A stretch of 64,000 nt of DNA from Nonomuraea jabiensis (lineage in GTDB: Bacteria; Actinomycetota; Actinomycetes; Streptosporangiales; Streptosporangiaceae): assembly GCF_014204795.1 (NCBI RefSeq), contig NZ_JACHMB010000001.1:4960001-5024000 (forward strand), read 5' to 3'. Positions within the stretch are counted from its first letter, which is position 1. Each line of letters starts with the position of its first letter. Position numbers and translations under genes: made by a program. Below are positions 18,570 to 25,994 of this stretch, one piece after another. The notes beneath the pieces were generated by a model that saw only the letters and a list, made by a program, of their open reading frames with translations, had not been told where the DNA came from and searched no databases.

Positions 18570-19754
18570 TCAGGCGTGGTCCTGGCGCGGCAGCACCACC
18601 TCGCGCACGATCAACGCGATGGCCGCCGCCACCGGAATGGCCAGCAGCGCCCCGACGATCCCCAGCAGCGCCCCGCCGAACAGCGCGGCGATCACCGTCA
18701 CCGCCGGCGCCACGTCCACCGACCGCTTCATCACCCTCGGATAGATGAAGTAGTTCTCCACCTGCTGGTACACCACGAAGAAGACCGCGCACGCGATCCC
18801 CGCCGGCACCGACTGCAGCAGCGCGACCCCGGTCACGAGCACCGCGCCGATCGTGGCGCCCACCAGCGGGATCAGGTCCGTCAGCGCCACGACCAGGGCG
18901 AGCGCGAGCGCGTACTGCACCCCGGCGACCGACAGGAAGATCCACGTCAGGAAGCCCGCGATGACCGAGATGAGCACGTTGCCCGCCACGTACCCGCCGA
19001 TGCCGGAGAGGATCTGCTCGCTGATCGCCCTCGTACGGGTCCTGCGGGAGGCCGGTACGAGCTTGAGCAGGTAGTCCTTGATCGTCTGCAGCGAGCCGAG
19101 GAAGTAGAGCATGAGCACCAGCAGCGTCACCGTGGTGTAGACGCCGTTCAGCACCACCAGCCCCGCGCCCATGATGCCGCTGGCCAGCGACGGCCCCAGC
19201 GTGCTCGTCACGAACGTCTTGAGCTGCGCCAGGATCTGGTATTCGGAGTCGAGCTGGTGCAGCGTCGGATTCTTGCCGAGCTCGGTGACGTACGTGGGCA
19301 CCGCCGCCACGAACTCCGACAGCTGCTGGCTCACCGGCGGCACCACGGCCAGCCCGAACAGCGCGAACGCCACGATGACCCCGGCGAACACGATCGAGAT
19401 CGCCCCCCGCCGGGCCAGGCCGCGGCGCTGCAGGGCCTCGACGGCCGGGTTGAGGCCGACGGCCAGGAACATCGCCACGACGACCAGGATGATCGTGCTC
19501 AACGAGGCGACGACCATCTGGGCGATCGCGATCGCCGTCAGCACCCCCAGCCCGCCGACCAGCCCGAACAGGAAGGGGCCGCGGGCGAGCGGCTTGCCGG
19601 GCAGCCCGTACGGCTGCGGGCCGCCGTCGCCCTCCTGGGCCCGGGCGGCTCTTCCCCCGGTCGTGGGCTCTGCGGACCCCGTGGGCTCTGCGGACTCCGT
19701 GGACTCTGCGGCCTGCGTGGGCTCCGGGGCGGCGGGTTCGACATTCGCGGACAA
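18570..19754 (-). CDS. AI-2E family transporter (PerM/TqsA-type membrane protein)
   Basis: About 394 residues. The N-terminal 55 residues are a disordered, acidic Ser/Glu/Pro tract with a duplicated SAEPT element. About eight membrane helices follow, with the family's mid-protein amphipathic region (QTIKDYLLKLVPASRR) and the motif ALVVALTDLIPLVGATIG. Family members are permeases or efflux proteins; the autoinducer role is not general. No ATG is available near the start. The TTG at 19754 (LSANVEP) is chosen because GGGAG lies 7 bases upstream and downstream of the preceding terminator; a TTG at 19787 is less likely. Confidence 0.85.
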   Translation of the reverse strand: MSANVEPAAPEPTQAAESTESAEPTGSAEPTTGGRAARAQEGDGGPQPYGLPGKPLARGPFLFGLVGGLGVLTAIAIAQMVVASLSTIILVVVAMFLAVGLNPAVEALQRRGLARRGAISIVFAGVIVAFALFGLAVVPPVSQQLSEFVAAVPTYVTELGKNPTLHQLDSEYQILAQLKTFVTSTLGPSLASGIMGAGLVVLNGVYTTVTLLVLMLYFLGSLQTIKDYLLKLVPASRRTRTRAISEQILSGIGGYVAGNVLISVIAGFLTWIFLSVAGVQYALALALVVALTDLIPLVGATIGAVLVTGVALLQSVPAGIACAVFFVVYQQVENYFIYPRVMKRSVDVAPAVTVIAALFGGALLGIVGALLAIPVAAAIALIVREVVLPRQDHA

Positions 19755-19789
19755 GGTGGCACTCCCGAGATTGTCGGCAAATAGCAAAG

Positions 19790-19825
19790 AGAGAGCCTAG
19801 CGACCATTGGATCGCCAGGCTCTCT
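19790..19825 (-). terminator. Hairpin terminator between the DivIVA-like gene and the permease
   Basis: A 14-bp stem with one mismatch (AGAGAGCCTAGCGA at 19790-19803, TCGCCAGGCTCTCT at 19812-19825) with an eight-base loop follows the DivIVA-like stop by 50 bp. Read on the minus strand it is followed by CTTTGCTATTTG, a T-containing tract that may also hold the permease promoter. Confidence 0.65.
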
Positions 19826-19875
19826 CCAGCCTGCTCTTCAGCCCCCGTGTGCAGTCCCGACCTGTGGGCCGGTGG

Positions 19876-21156
19876 TTACTCCTGCCACCATTCGGCGTCG
19901 TCCTCGGACTTCTCGACCTTCGCCGCGGGCGTCGTGGCCGGGGCCTCGGCCGCGGGAGCGGCGAGCGCGGGCTTGGCCGGGGCCGCGGTGACCGCGGGCT
20001 CCGGCTCCATGCCGGGCAGGGCCGCGCCGCCGAGCAGCTGGCGCAGCTGGGCGAGGTGGCTGGTGATGCTGTCGCGCTGGCGGGTGAGCTCGTCGACCTG
20101 GCGCTGCATCGTCGTGCGGGTGCGCTCGGCCTCGTTCTTCGCCTCGGTGACGATCGTGTCGGCGCTCGACTTGGCCTCGGCGACGATCGTCTCGGCGCTC
20201 TTGCGGGCGTTGGCGACCAGCTGCTTGGCGTGCAGGTCGGCCTCGCGGCGGGTCTGCTCGGCCTGCTGGGTGGCCTTCGTGGCCCGCGACTCGGCCGTGG
20301 CCGCGCGCTGCTCGGCCTCGGCGACCATGCGCTGGGTGTTGGCCTGCGCGGTGGCGTGGCGCTCGGCCTCCTGGCGCTCGGCCTCCTCGCGGCGGGAGGC
20401 GAGCTGGATCTCGAACTCCGCCTCGTCCTGCGCCCGCTTGGCCTCCGACTCCTCCAGCACCCGCTGAGCCTGCGCGCGCATCTCGTCGGCCTGCCGCTTG
20501 GCGGTGGTCAGCACCTCGTCGCGCTCGCGCTTGGTCGAGGCCCGCAGCTGGGCGACCTCGCGCTCGGCGGTGGTGCGCAGCTTGGCGATCTCCCGCTCGG
20601 CGTCGGCCCGCTTCTCCGCCACCTCGTGGTCTGCGGTGGCCCGCAGCTTGGCGACCTCGCGCTCGGTGGTGTTGGTCAGCTCGTCGGCCTCGCGGCGGGC
20701 GGTCGAGCGGGTCTCCTCGGCGTCGCGGTCGGCGGCCGAGCGCATCTCGTCGCTCTCCCGCGTGGCCACGGCGCGCTTCTCGGCGGCCTCGGCCTCGGCG
20801 GCGGCCCGCAGGTCGGCGGCCTCGACCTTGGCCGCGGCCTTGATCTCGTTGGCCTCGGACCTGGCGGCCTGGACGAGCTCGGTGGCCTGCTCCTCGGCCA
20901 GGCGCAGCAGCTGCTCGATGCGGGCGCCGAGACCGGAGTAGGTGGGACGCTCCTGCTCCTGCAGCTGGCGCTGGGAGTCGGACAGATCGCGCTGCAGGCT
21001 CGCCAGCTGCTCGCGGGACTGCCGTAGCTCTTGGTCGAGCTGCTTCAGATGATCGTGGACCTGATGCCGGTCGTAACCGCGGAGCACCACGTCGAACTCG
21101 CGTGCGGGGGCGTCCTCGAAGAAATTGTTGAGCTGGGCGTCGATGTCGGACTGCAT
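19876..21156 (-). CDS. DivIVA-domain coiled-coil protein (polar growth/cytoskeletal, Scy/FilP-like)
   Basis: 426 residues. The N-terminus (FDVVLRGYDRHQVHDHLKQL, about 21-40) is a DivIVA-type membrane/pole-targeting motif. From about 45 to 360 almost the whole protein is an Ala/Glu/Arg-rich coiled coil with repeated EREVAKLRATA and EREIAKLRTTA blocks, then a Pro/Ala-rich tail ending DDAEWWQE. In mycelial actinomycetes such proteins organise the growing hyphal tip; homologues were once named cellulose-binding. It is not DivIVA/Wag31 itself, which is shorter. Transcribed alone, ended by the hairpin at 19790. Confidence 0.85.
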   Translation of the reverse strand: MQSDIDAQLNNFFEDAPAREFDVVLRGYDRHQVHDHLKQLDQELRQSREQLASLQRDLSDSQRQLQEQERPTYSGLGARIEQLLRLAEEQATELVQAARSEANEIKAAAKVEAADLRAAAEAEAAEKRAVATRESDEMRSAADRDAEETRSTARREADELTNTTEREVAKLRATADHEVAEKRADAEREIAKLRTTAEREVAQLRASTKRERDEVLTTAKRQADEMRAQAQRVLEESEAKRAQDEAEFEIQLASRREEAERQEAERHATAQANTQRMVAEAEQRAATAESRATKATQQAEQTRREADLHAKQLVANARKSAETIVAEAKSSADTIVTEAKNEAERTRTTMQRQVDELTRQRDSITSHLAQLRQLLGGAALPGMEPEPAVTAAPAKPALAAPAAEAPATTPAAKVEKSEDDAEWWQE

Positions 21157-21224
21157 GGAGGCTCAATCCTGGGTTGTCGAGACGGCTACACGGGCCGGAC
21201 GGGGGGTTCGGGGCATCCGATCCA

Positions 21225-21250
21225 GGAGCCTGTGCCTAAGGGCAGGCTCC
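21225..21250 (-). terminator. Hairpin downstream of methylmalonyl-CoA epimerase
   Basis: GGAGCCTG (21225-21232) pairs with CAGGCTCC (21243-21250), with an inner GCC/GGC pair. It lies in the 206-bp gap between the epimerase stop and the DivIVA-like start, so it may end the epimerase transcript. The rest of the gap is AT-rich near 21330 (ACATATGAACGTTTTTTAAC) and probably contains the DivIVA-like promoter. Confidence 0.45.
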
Positions 21251-21362
21251 ATGTCCGGTGGAAGGTCAAGCGTACTCCGCTGGTGCCACCTGCGAAGCCC
21301 CGTCCAACTTTCTGCGTGACTAGTTACATATGAACGTTTTTTAACATTTGTCAGGGTCGTGT

Positions 21363-21785
21363 TTAGGGCCTGGCCGCCTGCACCAACTCCGTCAGCATTC
21401 CTCCCACGTCCTTGGGGTGCAGGAACGCGATCTCGGAGCCCATCGACCCGTGCCTGGGACGCTCGTCCAGGAGCCTCACGCCCTTCTCGTTGATCTTAGC
21501 CATCGCCTGGGCGACATCGGGAACCCCGAATGCCACATGGTGGACTCCCTCGCCCCGCTTAGCGAGGAATTTTCCCACAGGGGAGTCCTCAGAGAGAGGC
21601 TCCAGGAGCTGAATGTAGGAGCCCCCACCTTCGCCGTCGGCGATGTGCAGCATGGCCTCCTTCACGCCCTGCTCCTCGTTGACCTCCCTGGCGACCACCG
21701 TCAGCTCGAACGTCTCGGAGAAGAACGCGATCTTCTCCTCGATGTCCTTGCAGGCGATTCCGATGTGGTCGATCCGCATGAACAT
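21363..21785 (-). CDS. mce: Methylmalonyl-CoA epimerase
   Basis: 140 residues, the usual size. It is a vicinal-oxygen-chelate (glyoxalase) fold with two beta-alpha-beta halves. Metal-ligand regions are visible: the first His in RIDHIGIA, the second in GVHHVAFGV and a C-terminal Glu in MLTELVQA. The motif HGSMGSEIAFLHPKDVGG is diagnostic for the family. It interconverts (2S)- and (2R)-methylmalonyl-CoA, linking propionyl-CoA carboxylation to methylmalonyl-CoA mutase and succinyl-CoA. GAGGTGGG six bases before the first ATG favours the start at 21785 over the second ATG. It is divergent from a thiolase gene (84 bp). Confidence 0.94.
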   Translation of the reverse strand: MFMRIDHIGIACKDIEEKIAFFSETFELTVVAREVNEEQGVKEAMLHIADGEGGGSYIQLLEPLSEDSPVGKFLAKRGEGVHHVAFGVPDVAQAMAKINEKGVRLLDERPRHGSMGSEIAFLHPKDVGGMLTELVQAARP

Positions 21786-21869
21786 ATGTGGCCCACCTCC
21801 ATAGCGAGCGTCCGGCTACTCGTGGGTATGGTGTCAAAGAACCCGACGTGAGCGTAGGAGGCCCCTGTC

Positions 21870-23057
21870 ATGTCCAGTTCCGTCATCGTGGCCGGAGCTC
21901 GCACGCCCATCGGCAAGCTCCTGGGATCCCTGTCCGGGCTGGCCGCCGTGGAGCTCGGGGGCATCGCCATCAAGGCCGCGCTGGAGCGTGCCAGGGTCGC
22001 GCCGGAGGCCGTCGAGTACGTCATCATGGGCCAGGTCCTGCAGGCCGGCGCGGGCCAGATCCCCTCCCGCCAGGCCGCCGTCAAGGCCGGCATCCCGATG
22101 ACCGTCCCCTCCATCACCATCAACAAGGTCTGCCTGTCGGGTCTCGACGCCATCGCGCTGGCCGACCAGCTCATCCGCGCGGGCGAGTTCGACATCGTGG
22201 TGGCCGGCGGCATGGAGTCCATGACCAACGCCCCCCACCTCCTGCCGGGGCTGCGCAAGGGCGTCAAGTACGGCGGTTCGCAGGTCGTCGACTCGATGGC
22301 GCACGACGGCCTGTTCTGCGCGTTCGACCAGCGCGCGATGGGCGAGTCGACGGAGCACTACAACGCCCGGCTCGGCATCGGCCGCGAGGAGCAGGACGCG
22401 CTGTCGGCCCGCTCCCACCAGCTGGCCGCCGCCGCCATCAAGAACGGCCTCTTCGACGAGGAGATCGTCCCGGTGCAGATCCCGCAGCGCCGCGGCGAGC
22501 CGCTGATCGTCAAGGACGACGAGGGCGTGCGCGGCGACACCACCCCGGAGACCCTGGCCAAGCTCCGCCCGGCCTTCGCCGCCGACGGCACGATCACGGC
22601 CGGCTCGGCCTCGCAGATCTCGGACGGGGCCTGCGCCGTCGTGGTCATGTCGAAGTCGAAGGCCGAGGAGCTGGGCCTGGAGTGGCTGGCGGAGATCGGC
22701 CGGCACGGCAACGTCGCCGGCCCGGACGCGTCCCTGCAGTCCCAGCCGGCCAACGCCATCAAGCACGCGCTGTCGAAGCAGGGCGCGACGGCCGGCGACC
22801 TGGACCTGGTGGAGATCAACGAGGCTTTCGCCAGCGTGGTCCTGCAGTCGGCCAAGGAGCTGGGCGTGCCGCTGGACAAGGTCAACGTCAACGGGGGCGG
22901 CATCGCCCTGGGCCACCCGATCGGGGCCTCGGGCGCGCGGATCGTGCTGACGCTGGCGTACGAGCTGAAGCGCCGGGGCGGCGGCCTGGGCGCCGCCGGG
23001 CTCTGCGGCGGCGGCGGCCAGGGTGACGCCCTGATCATTTCGGTCCCCAAGCGGTAG
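21870..23057 (+). CDS. Acetyl-CoA C-acetyltransferase (thiolase)
   Basis: 395 residues, standard for biosynthetic or degradative thiolases. The acyl-accepting Cys88 lies in NKVCLSGLDAI. The His349 motif is GGGIALGHPIGASGAR and Cys379 is in GLCGGGGQGDAL. It condenses or cleaves acetoacetyl-CoA/acetyl-CoA. With the divergent epimerase it forms a short-chain acyl-CoA neighbourhood; the pair may share control from the 84-bp intergenic region, though no operator is evident. A strong terminator follows. Confidence 0.94.
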   Translation: MSSSVIVAGARTPIGKLLGSLSGLAAVELGGIAIKAALERARVAPEAVEYVIMGQVLQAGAGQIPSRQAAVKAGIPMTVPSITINKVCLSGLDAIALADQLIRAGEFDIVVAGGMESMTNAPHLLPGLRKGVKYGGSQVVDSMAHDGLFCAFDQRAMGESTEHYNARLGIGREEQDALSARSHQLAAAAIKNGLFDEEIVPVQIPQRRGEPLIVKDDEGVRGDTTPETLAKLRPAFAADGTITAGSASQISDGACAVVVMSKSKAEELGLEWLAEIGRHGNVAGPDASLQSQPANAIKHALSKQGATAGDLDLVEINEAFASVVLQSAKELGVPLDKVNVNGGGIALGHPIGASGARIVLTLAYELKRRGGGLGAAGLCGGGGQGDALIISVPKR

Positions 23058-23068
23058 AAGCCTCTCGC

Positions 23069-23099
23069 GGGCCCCGGGGAGAGCCCCGGGGCCCTTCTT
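23069..23099 (+). terminator. Intrinsic terminator after the thiolase gene
   Basis: A perfect 11-bp stem, GGGCCCCGGGG (23069-23079) and CCCCGGGGCCC (23084-23094), has a four-base loop and is followed by TTCTT, 11 bp after the stop codon. Confidence 0.85.
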
Positions 23100-23109
23100 G
23101 TGCTCGGTC

Positions 23110-23151
23110 ATGTAAAGAATTCTAGACATCAAGTCCGGGATGTTTTACATT
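23110..23151 (+). promoter_or_regulatory. Inverted-repeat operator overlapping the -10 of the membrane protein/XRE/ADH operon
   Basis: ATGTAAA (23110-23116) and TTTACAT (23144-23150) form a perfect 7-bp inverted repeat with 27 bp between arms. The right arm overlaps TACATT (23146-23151), a good -10 that lies 6 bases before the ATG at 23158. This placement suits autoregulation by the XRE protein encoded second in the operon; that is inference. Confidence 0.5.
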
Positions 23152-23157
23152 CGAGGC

Positions 23158-23586
23158 ATGGCATCCGAAGAGAGACGCGCATGGATCATGGCCGTGGTCT
23201 CGGTCTGCGCGTACGGCACGTACGTCGCGATCATCCTCGGCCGGGCGGGCGGCACCTCCATCACGGAGGTGCCCTACGCGGCGGCGCTGCTGTGGAGCAT
23301 CGGGGGTGCGATCGCGGCGACGATCGTCCTCGACATAGCGCTCTCGGCGGTCTTCCGCCGGGGCGCCGGGATGAAGGACCAGCGTGACCGCGAGATCTGG
23401 CGCTACGGCCACTTCACCGGCCAGTGGTGCCTCGTCCTGGGCGGGCTGGCGGCGTTGTGGATGGCCCTGGCCGAGGCCGACTACTTCTGGATCGCGAACG
23501 TGATCTACCTGGCGTTCGTGCTGTCGTCGGTGCTGGGGTCCGCGCTGAAGATCGTCGCCTACCGCCGGGGCCTGCCGGCATGGTGA
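23158..23586 (+). CDS. Four-helix membrane protein (DUF2178-like) paired with an XRE regulator
   Basis: 142 residues with four predicted membrane helices (WIMAVVSVCAYGTYVAIIL, a second ending TIVLDIALSAVF, WCLVLGGLAALWMALA and WIANVIYLAFVLSSVLGSAL) and a short charged central loop. Such proteins are commonly co-encoded with a small Cro/CI-type regulator, as here. The ATG at 23158 is chosen because TACATT lies 6 bases upstream (leaderless pattern); an ATG at 23140 would sit inside the inverted repeat. The stop overlaps the next start (ATGGTGA). Function unknown; a membrane signal partner for the regulator is one possibility. Confidence 0.8.
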   Translation: MASEERRAWIMAVVSVCAYGTYVAIILGRAGGTSITEVPYAAALLWSIGGAIAATIVLDIALSAVFRRGAGMKDQRDREIWRYGHFTGQWCLVLGGLAALWMALAEADYFWIANVIYLAFVLSSVLGSALKIVAYRRGLPAW

Positions 23587-23801
23587 AGTCCACCAAGGTC
23601 ACGAACTCGATCCGGGCCCTGCGCTTCGCCCGCGGGGAGATGACGCAGGCGGAGCTGGCCGAACGGGTCGGCGTGACCAGGCAGACCATCATCGCCATCG
23701 AGCAGGGCCGCTACTCGCCCTCCTTGGAGATGGCGTTCCAGATCGCGCGGGTGTTCGGGGTCCCGCTCGATGACGTGTTCCAGTATCCAGAGGGAGAGTG
23801 A
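23580..23801 (+). CDS. Small XRE-family (Cro/CI, YozG-type) DNA-binding protein
   Basis: 73 residues, essentially one helix-turn-helix: MTQAELAERVGVTRQTIIAI followed by EQGRYSPSLEMAFQIARVFG. The length and the C-terminal FGVPLDDVFQYPEGE match the compact regulators usually found next to DUF2178-type membrane proteins. It starts inside the end of that gene (ATG at 23580, preceding stop TGA at 23584) and ends in a GTGA next to the alcohol dehydrogenase, so all three genes are translationally coupled. Probable autorepressor binding the repeat at 23110-23150. Confidence 0.9.
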   Translation: MVKSTKVTNSIRALRFARGEMTQAELAERVGVTRQTIIAIEQGRYSPSLEMAFQIARVFGVPLDDVFQYPEGE

Positions 23802-23803
23802 CC

Positions 23804-24772
23804 ATGAAGGCGATCGTTCAGGACGAGTACGGGCCCGCCGATGTCTTGAAATTTCGGGACATTGAGAAGCCCTCGCCCGGTGAGGCCGACGTGCTGTTAC
23901 GCGTGCGCGCGGCCGGGCTCGACATGGGCGTCTGGCACATGATGACCGGCATCCCCTACCTGATGCGCCCGGCGATCGGGCTGCGCGCGCCCAAGAGCAG
24001 GCCCGGCACCGACGTCGCCGGGGTGGTCGAGGAGGTCGGCGCGGGCGTGACCCGGTTCCGGCCCGGCGACCGGGTGTTCGGCACGTGCGGCGGCGGGGCC
24101 TTCGCCGAGTACGCGTGCGCCCGCGAGGACCGGCTCCAGCCGATCCCCGGCGACCTCGCGTTCGAGCCGGCGGCGGCCGTCCCGACCTCGGCCATGACCG
24201 CCCTCCAGGCGCTGCGCGACCAGGCGCGGGTGCGGGCGGGGCAGCGGGTGCTGGTCATCGGCGCGGGCGGGGGAGTGGGGACGTACGCGGTGCAGCTCGC
24301 CAGGGCGTCCGGGGCGGAGGTCACGGGCGTGTGCAGCGCCGCCAAGGCGGACCTCGTACGGTCGATCGGCGCGGCCGAGGTCGTCGACTACGCGCGGGAG
24401 GACTTCGCTGACCAGGGGAGCCGTTACGACGTCATCATCGACACGGCGGGCAACCGCCCGCTGCGCCACCTGCGCCGGGCCCTCACACCCCGCGGAACGG
24501 TGGTCATCGTCGGGGGCGAGCGCGGCGGGCGGTGGCTGGCCGGCACCGACCGCCAGGTGCGGACCGTGCTGCTGGACCCGTTCGCCCGCCAGCGGCTCCG
24601 CGTGGTCTTCATGTCGTTCCGGGAGGCCGACCTGCGAGCGGTGGCCGAGCTCGTCGGCTCCGGCCAGGTCACGCCGGTCGTCGACCGGACGTACCCGCTC
24701 AGCGAGGTCCCCGAGGCCGTCCGCAGCCTGGAACGGGGCCAGGTGCGCGGCAAGGCCGTCATCACCGTCTGA
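23804..24772 (+). CDS. Zinc-independent NAD(P)H quinone oxidoreductase/alcohol dehydrogenase (MDR family)
   Basis: 322 residues. It has an N-terminal GroES-like domain (PGTDVAGVVEEVGAGVTRFRPGDRVFG) and a Rossmann domain with VLVIGAGGGVGTYAVQLA. The structural and catalytic zinc-binding Cys/His sets are absent, placing it with quinone-oxidoreductase-like MDR proteins. The ATG at 23804 has GGGAGA 6 bases upstream and is preferred to the overlapping GTG at 23798. Third gene of the coupled operon, so its level is probably set by the upstream regulator. Substrate unknown. Confidence 0.88.
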   Translation: MKAIVQDEYGPADVLKFRDIEKPSPGEADVLLRVRAAGLDMGVWHMMTGIPYLMRPAIGLRAPKSRPGTDVAGVVEEVGAGVTRFRPGDRVFGTCGGGAFAEYACAREDRLQPIPGDLAFEPAAAVPTSAMTALQALRDQARVRAGQRVLVIGAGGGVGTYAVQLARASGAEVTGVCSAAKADLVRSIGAAEVVDYAREDFADQGSRYDVIIDTAGNRPLRHLRRALTPRGTVVIVGGERGGRWLAGTDRQVRTVLLDPFARQRLRVVFMSFREADLRAVAELVGSGQVTPVVDRTYPLSEVPEAVRSLERGQVRGKAVITV

Positions 24773-24796
24773 GCCCCCCGGCCCGGACAGCGCGAT

Positions 24797-24826
24797 GCCC
24801 CGGTCCGACCAGGAATGGACCGGGGC
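24797..24826 (+). terminator. Hairpin terminator after the MDR oxidoreductase
   Basis: A perfect 10-bp stem, GCCCCGGTCC (24797-24806) and GGACCGGGGC (24817-24826), stands 25 bp after the stop. A smaller stem follows (GGGACCC/GGGTCCC, 24838-24861). No T-run is present, so termination efficiency is uncertain. Confidence 0.6.
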
Positions 24827-24888
24827 TCCGCGATGCGGGGACCCACCAGGATTCGGGTCCCTGACGTCGCCCCCTACGGGGGCTGTTC

Positions 24889-24920
24889 AGCCCGGCCGCG
24901 AGGGAGGGTGCGGCCGGGCT
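24889..24920 (-). terminator. Hairpin terminator of the 50-residue small gene
   Basis: A perfect 11-bp stem, AGCCCGGCCGC (24889-24899) and GCGGCCGGGCT (24910-24920), lies 12 bp downstream of the minus-strand stop at 24933. It may serve both converging units. Confidence 0.6.
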
Positions 24921-24932
24921 GCTTGTGGACGG

Positions 24933-25085
24933 TCATGAGGCGAGGAACTTGGCGAAGAGCGAGCGGTTGCGGCGCTCCGACCGCAGGCCCTTCTGCGCCT
25001 CGCGCACCCGCCGCTGCTCGGCCGCGGCGCGGCGGAGCTCGGAGGCGTGGTGCTGCATCACGGTGTACTCGAGTTCGGCGTTCAT
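24933..25085 (-). CDS. Conserved-looking 50-residue charged protein, function unknown
   Basis: A short reading frame of 50 codons beginning MNAELEYTVMQHHASELRRA and ending RSLFAKFLAS. It has a good ribosome-binding site (AAAGGGG, 5 bases before the ATG) and its own hairpin terminator. The sequence is a single amphipathic, Arg/Glu/Ala-rich helix without cysteines or membrane segment. Short proteins of this style are frequent in actinomycetes and uncharacterised. The downstream boundary and codon use (nearly every third base G or C) support a real gene. It might bind a partner protein or nucleic acid; no function is claimed. Confidence 0.72.
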   Translation of the reverse strand: MNAELEYTVMQHHASELRRAAAEQRRVREAQKGLRSERRNRSLFAKFLAS

Positions 25086-25133
25086 GGAAGCCCCTTTGTG
25101 GCTCGTGCTTCTTCCTGCACTCTTAAGACTCCT

Positions 25134-25250
25134 CCTAAGGCCCTCCCGGACACATCGGGCGGATGCCTTATCTCCGGACGTAAGGCCAGATAGGGAGGTA
25201 CTTAGGCAGGCGCACCGGGCGACTAAGGCGCCCGTGAGCCATCCCTAGGG
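25134..25250. promoter_or_regulatory. Cluster of CTAAGG/CCTTAG-type elements before the small gene
   Basis: Six related A/T-centred elements lie within 117 bp: CCTAAGG (25134), GCCTTA (25165), TAAGGC (25181), CTTAGGC (25201), CTAAGGC (25223) and CCTAGGG (25244). The pair at 25165/25181 forms an inverted repeat around TCTCCGGACG. They occupy the upstream region of the 50-residue gene and run to the end of the DUF4230 gene. They could be operator sites for an unknown regulator. Confidence 0.35.
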
Positions 25251-25916
25251 TTCGTCCGTGAACTTCACCGTGACCTTCGTGAAGCCGAGCGACTTCAGCA
25301 GGCCGGTCATCATGGCCTTGGTGTTGGCGTCCGCCCTGGCCCGCAGGTCGCTGGCCACCGCCGCCTCGGTGATCTTCTTCTCCGCCAGCAGGTAGAGCTC
25401 CCGCTGGTCCCCCGGCGACCCGGACAGGAAGTCCTGCACCCGGTCGAACAGCCCGCGCTGCTGCGCGAACACGTACGAGCGGCTGTTGTCCAGGTTGGGC
25501 TTTTCCAGCTGGGCGCGGGGCAGGCGCACGGTCGCCTGGGTGCGGTCCTGCGAGACCGTCACGGCGTCCCCGGCCAGGCCGGAGAAGTCCACGTACGCGT
25601 CCACCCCGCCCGCCCCCACGAACAGCGTGCGGGTGCCCTTGATCGCGTCGGGCAGGAAGTTGGCGTCCTTCTCCAGGTCCACGACCACCTGGAAGTTCCC
25701 GGTGGCGGCCTCGAAGCGGCTCAGGTCCTTGATGGACTGCAGGAGCACCGGCTGGCTGCGGTCGATGACCTGCTCGCCGAGCGGGTTGAGCCAGGTCCAG
25801 GCCAGGCGGCCGCCCACCACGAGCAGGACCGCCAGGACCAGGAACCCCGCCGCGTATCGCCACCTGCGGCGCCGCGCGGACGTCACCTCGCGCGGCGTCG
25901 TACGGGAAGTCGTCAT
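25245..25916 (-). CDS. DUF4230 domain protein, single-pass membrane anchored
   Basis: 223 residues: a basic cytoplasmic start (SARRRRWRYA), one membrane helix (about 22-42) and an extracytoplasmic DUF4230 domain. The family is widespread and uncharacterised, with no catalytic residues known. Helix-rich C-terminal part (YLLAEKKITEAAV, DANTKAMMTGLLKSLGF) is typical. The neighbouring upstream gene is a larger membrane protein on the same strand 78 bp away, so co-transcription is possible. Confidence 0.85.
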   Translation of the reverse strand: MTTSRTTPREVTSARRRRWRYAAGFLVLAVLLVVGGRLAWTWLNPLGEQVIDRSQPVLLQSIKDLSRFEAATGNFQVVVDLEKDANFLPDAIKGTRTLFVGAGGVDAYVDFSGLAGDAVTVSQDRTQATVRLPRAQLEKPNLDNSRSYVFAQQRGLFDRVQDFLSGSPGDQRELYLLAEKKITEAAVASDLRARADANTKAMMTGLLKSLGFTKVTVKFTDEP

Positions 25917-25994
25917 GCGTGCATGACTACCCTTCGAGCGATCATCATTGCCAGCCGTTTGGTGACATCTTCCGATCCCGCCCCCGCCGGCCGC

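Noticed and set aside
24797..24920. The three consecutive hairpins as a tRNA or structured ncRNA
   Set aside because: There is no T-arm consensus (GGTTCGA-type), no anticodon arm and no conserved riboswitch core. They are better explained as terminators of two converging units.
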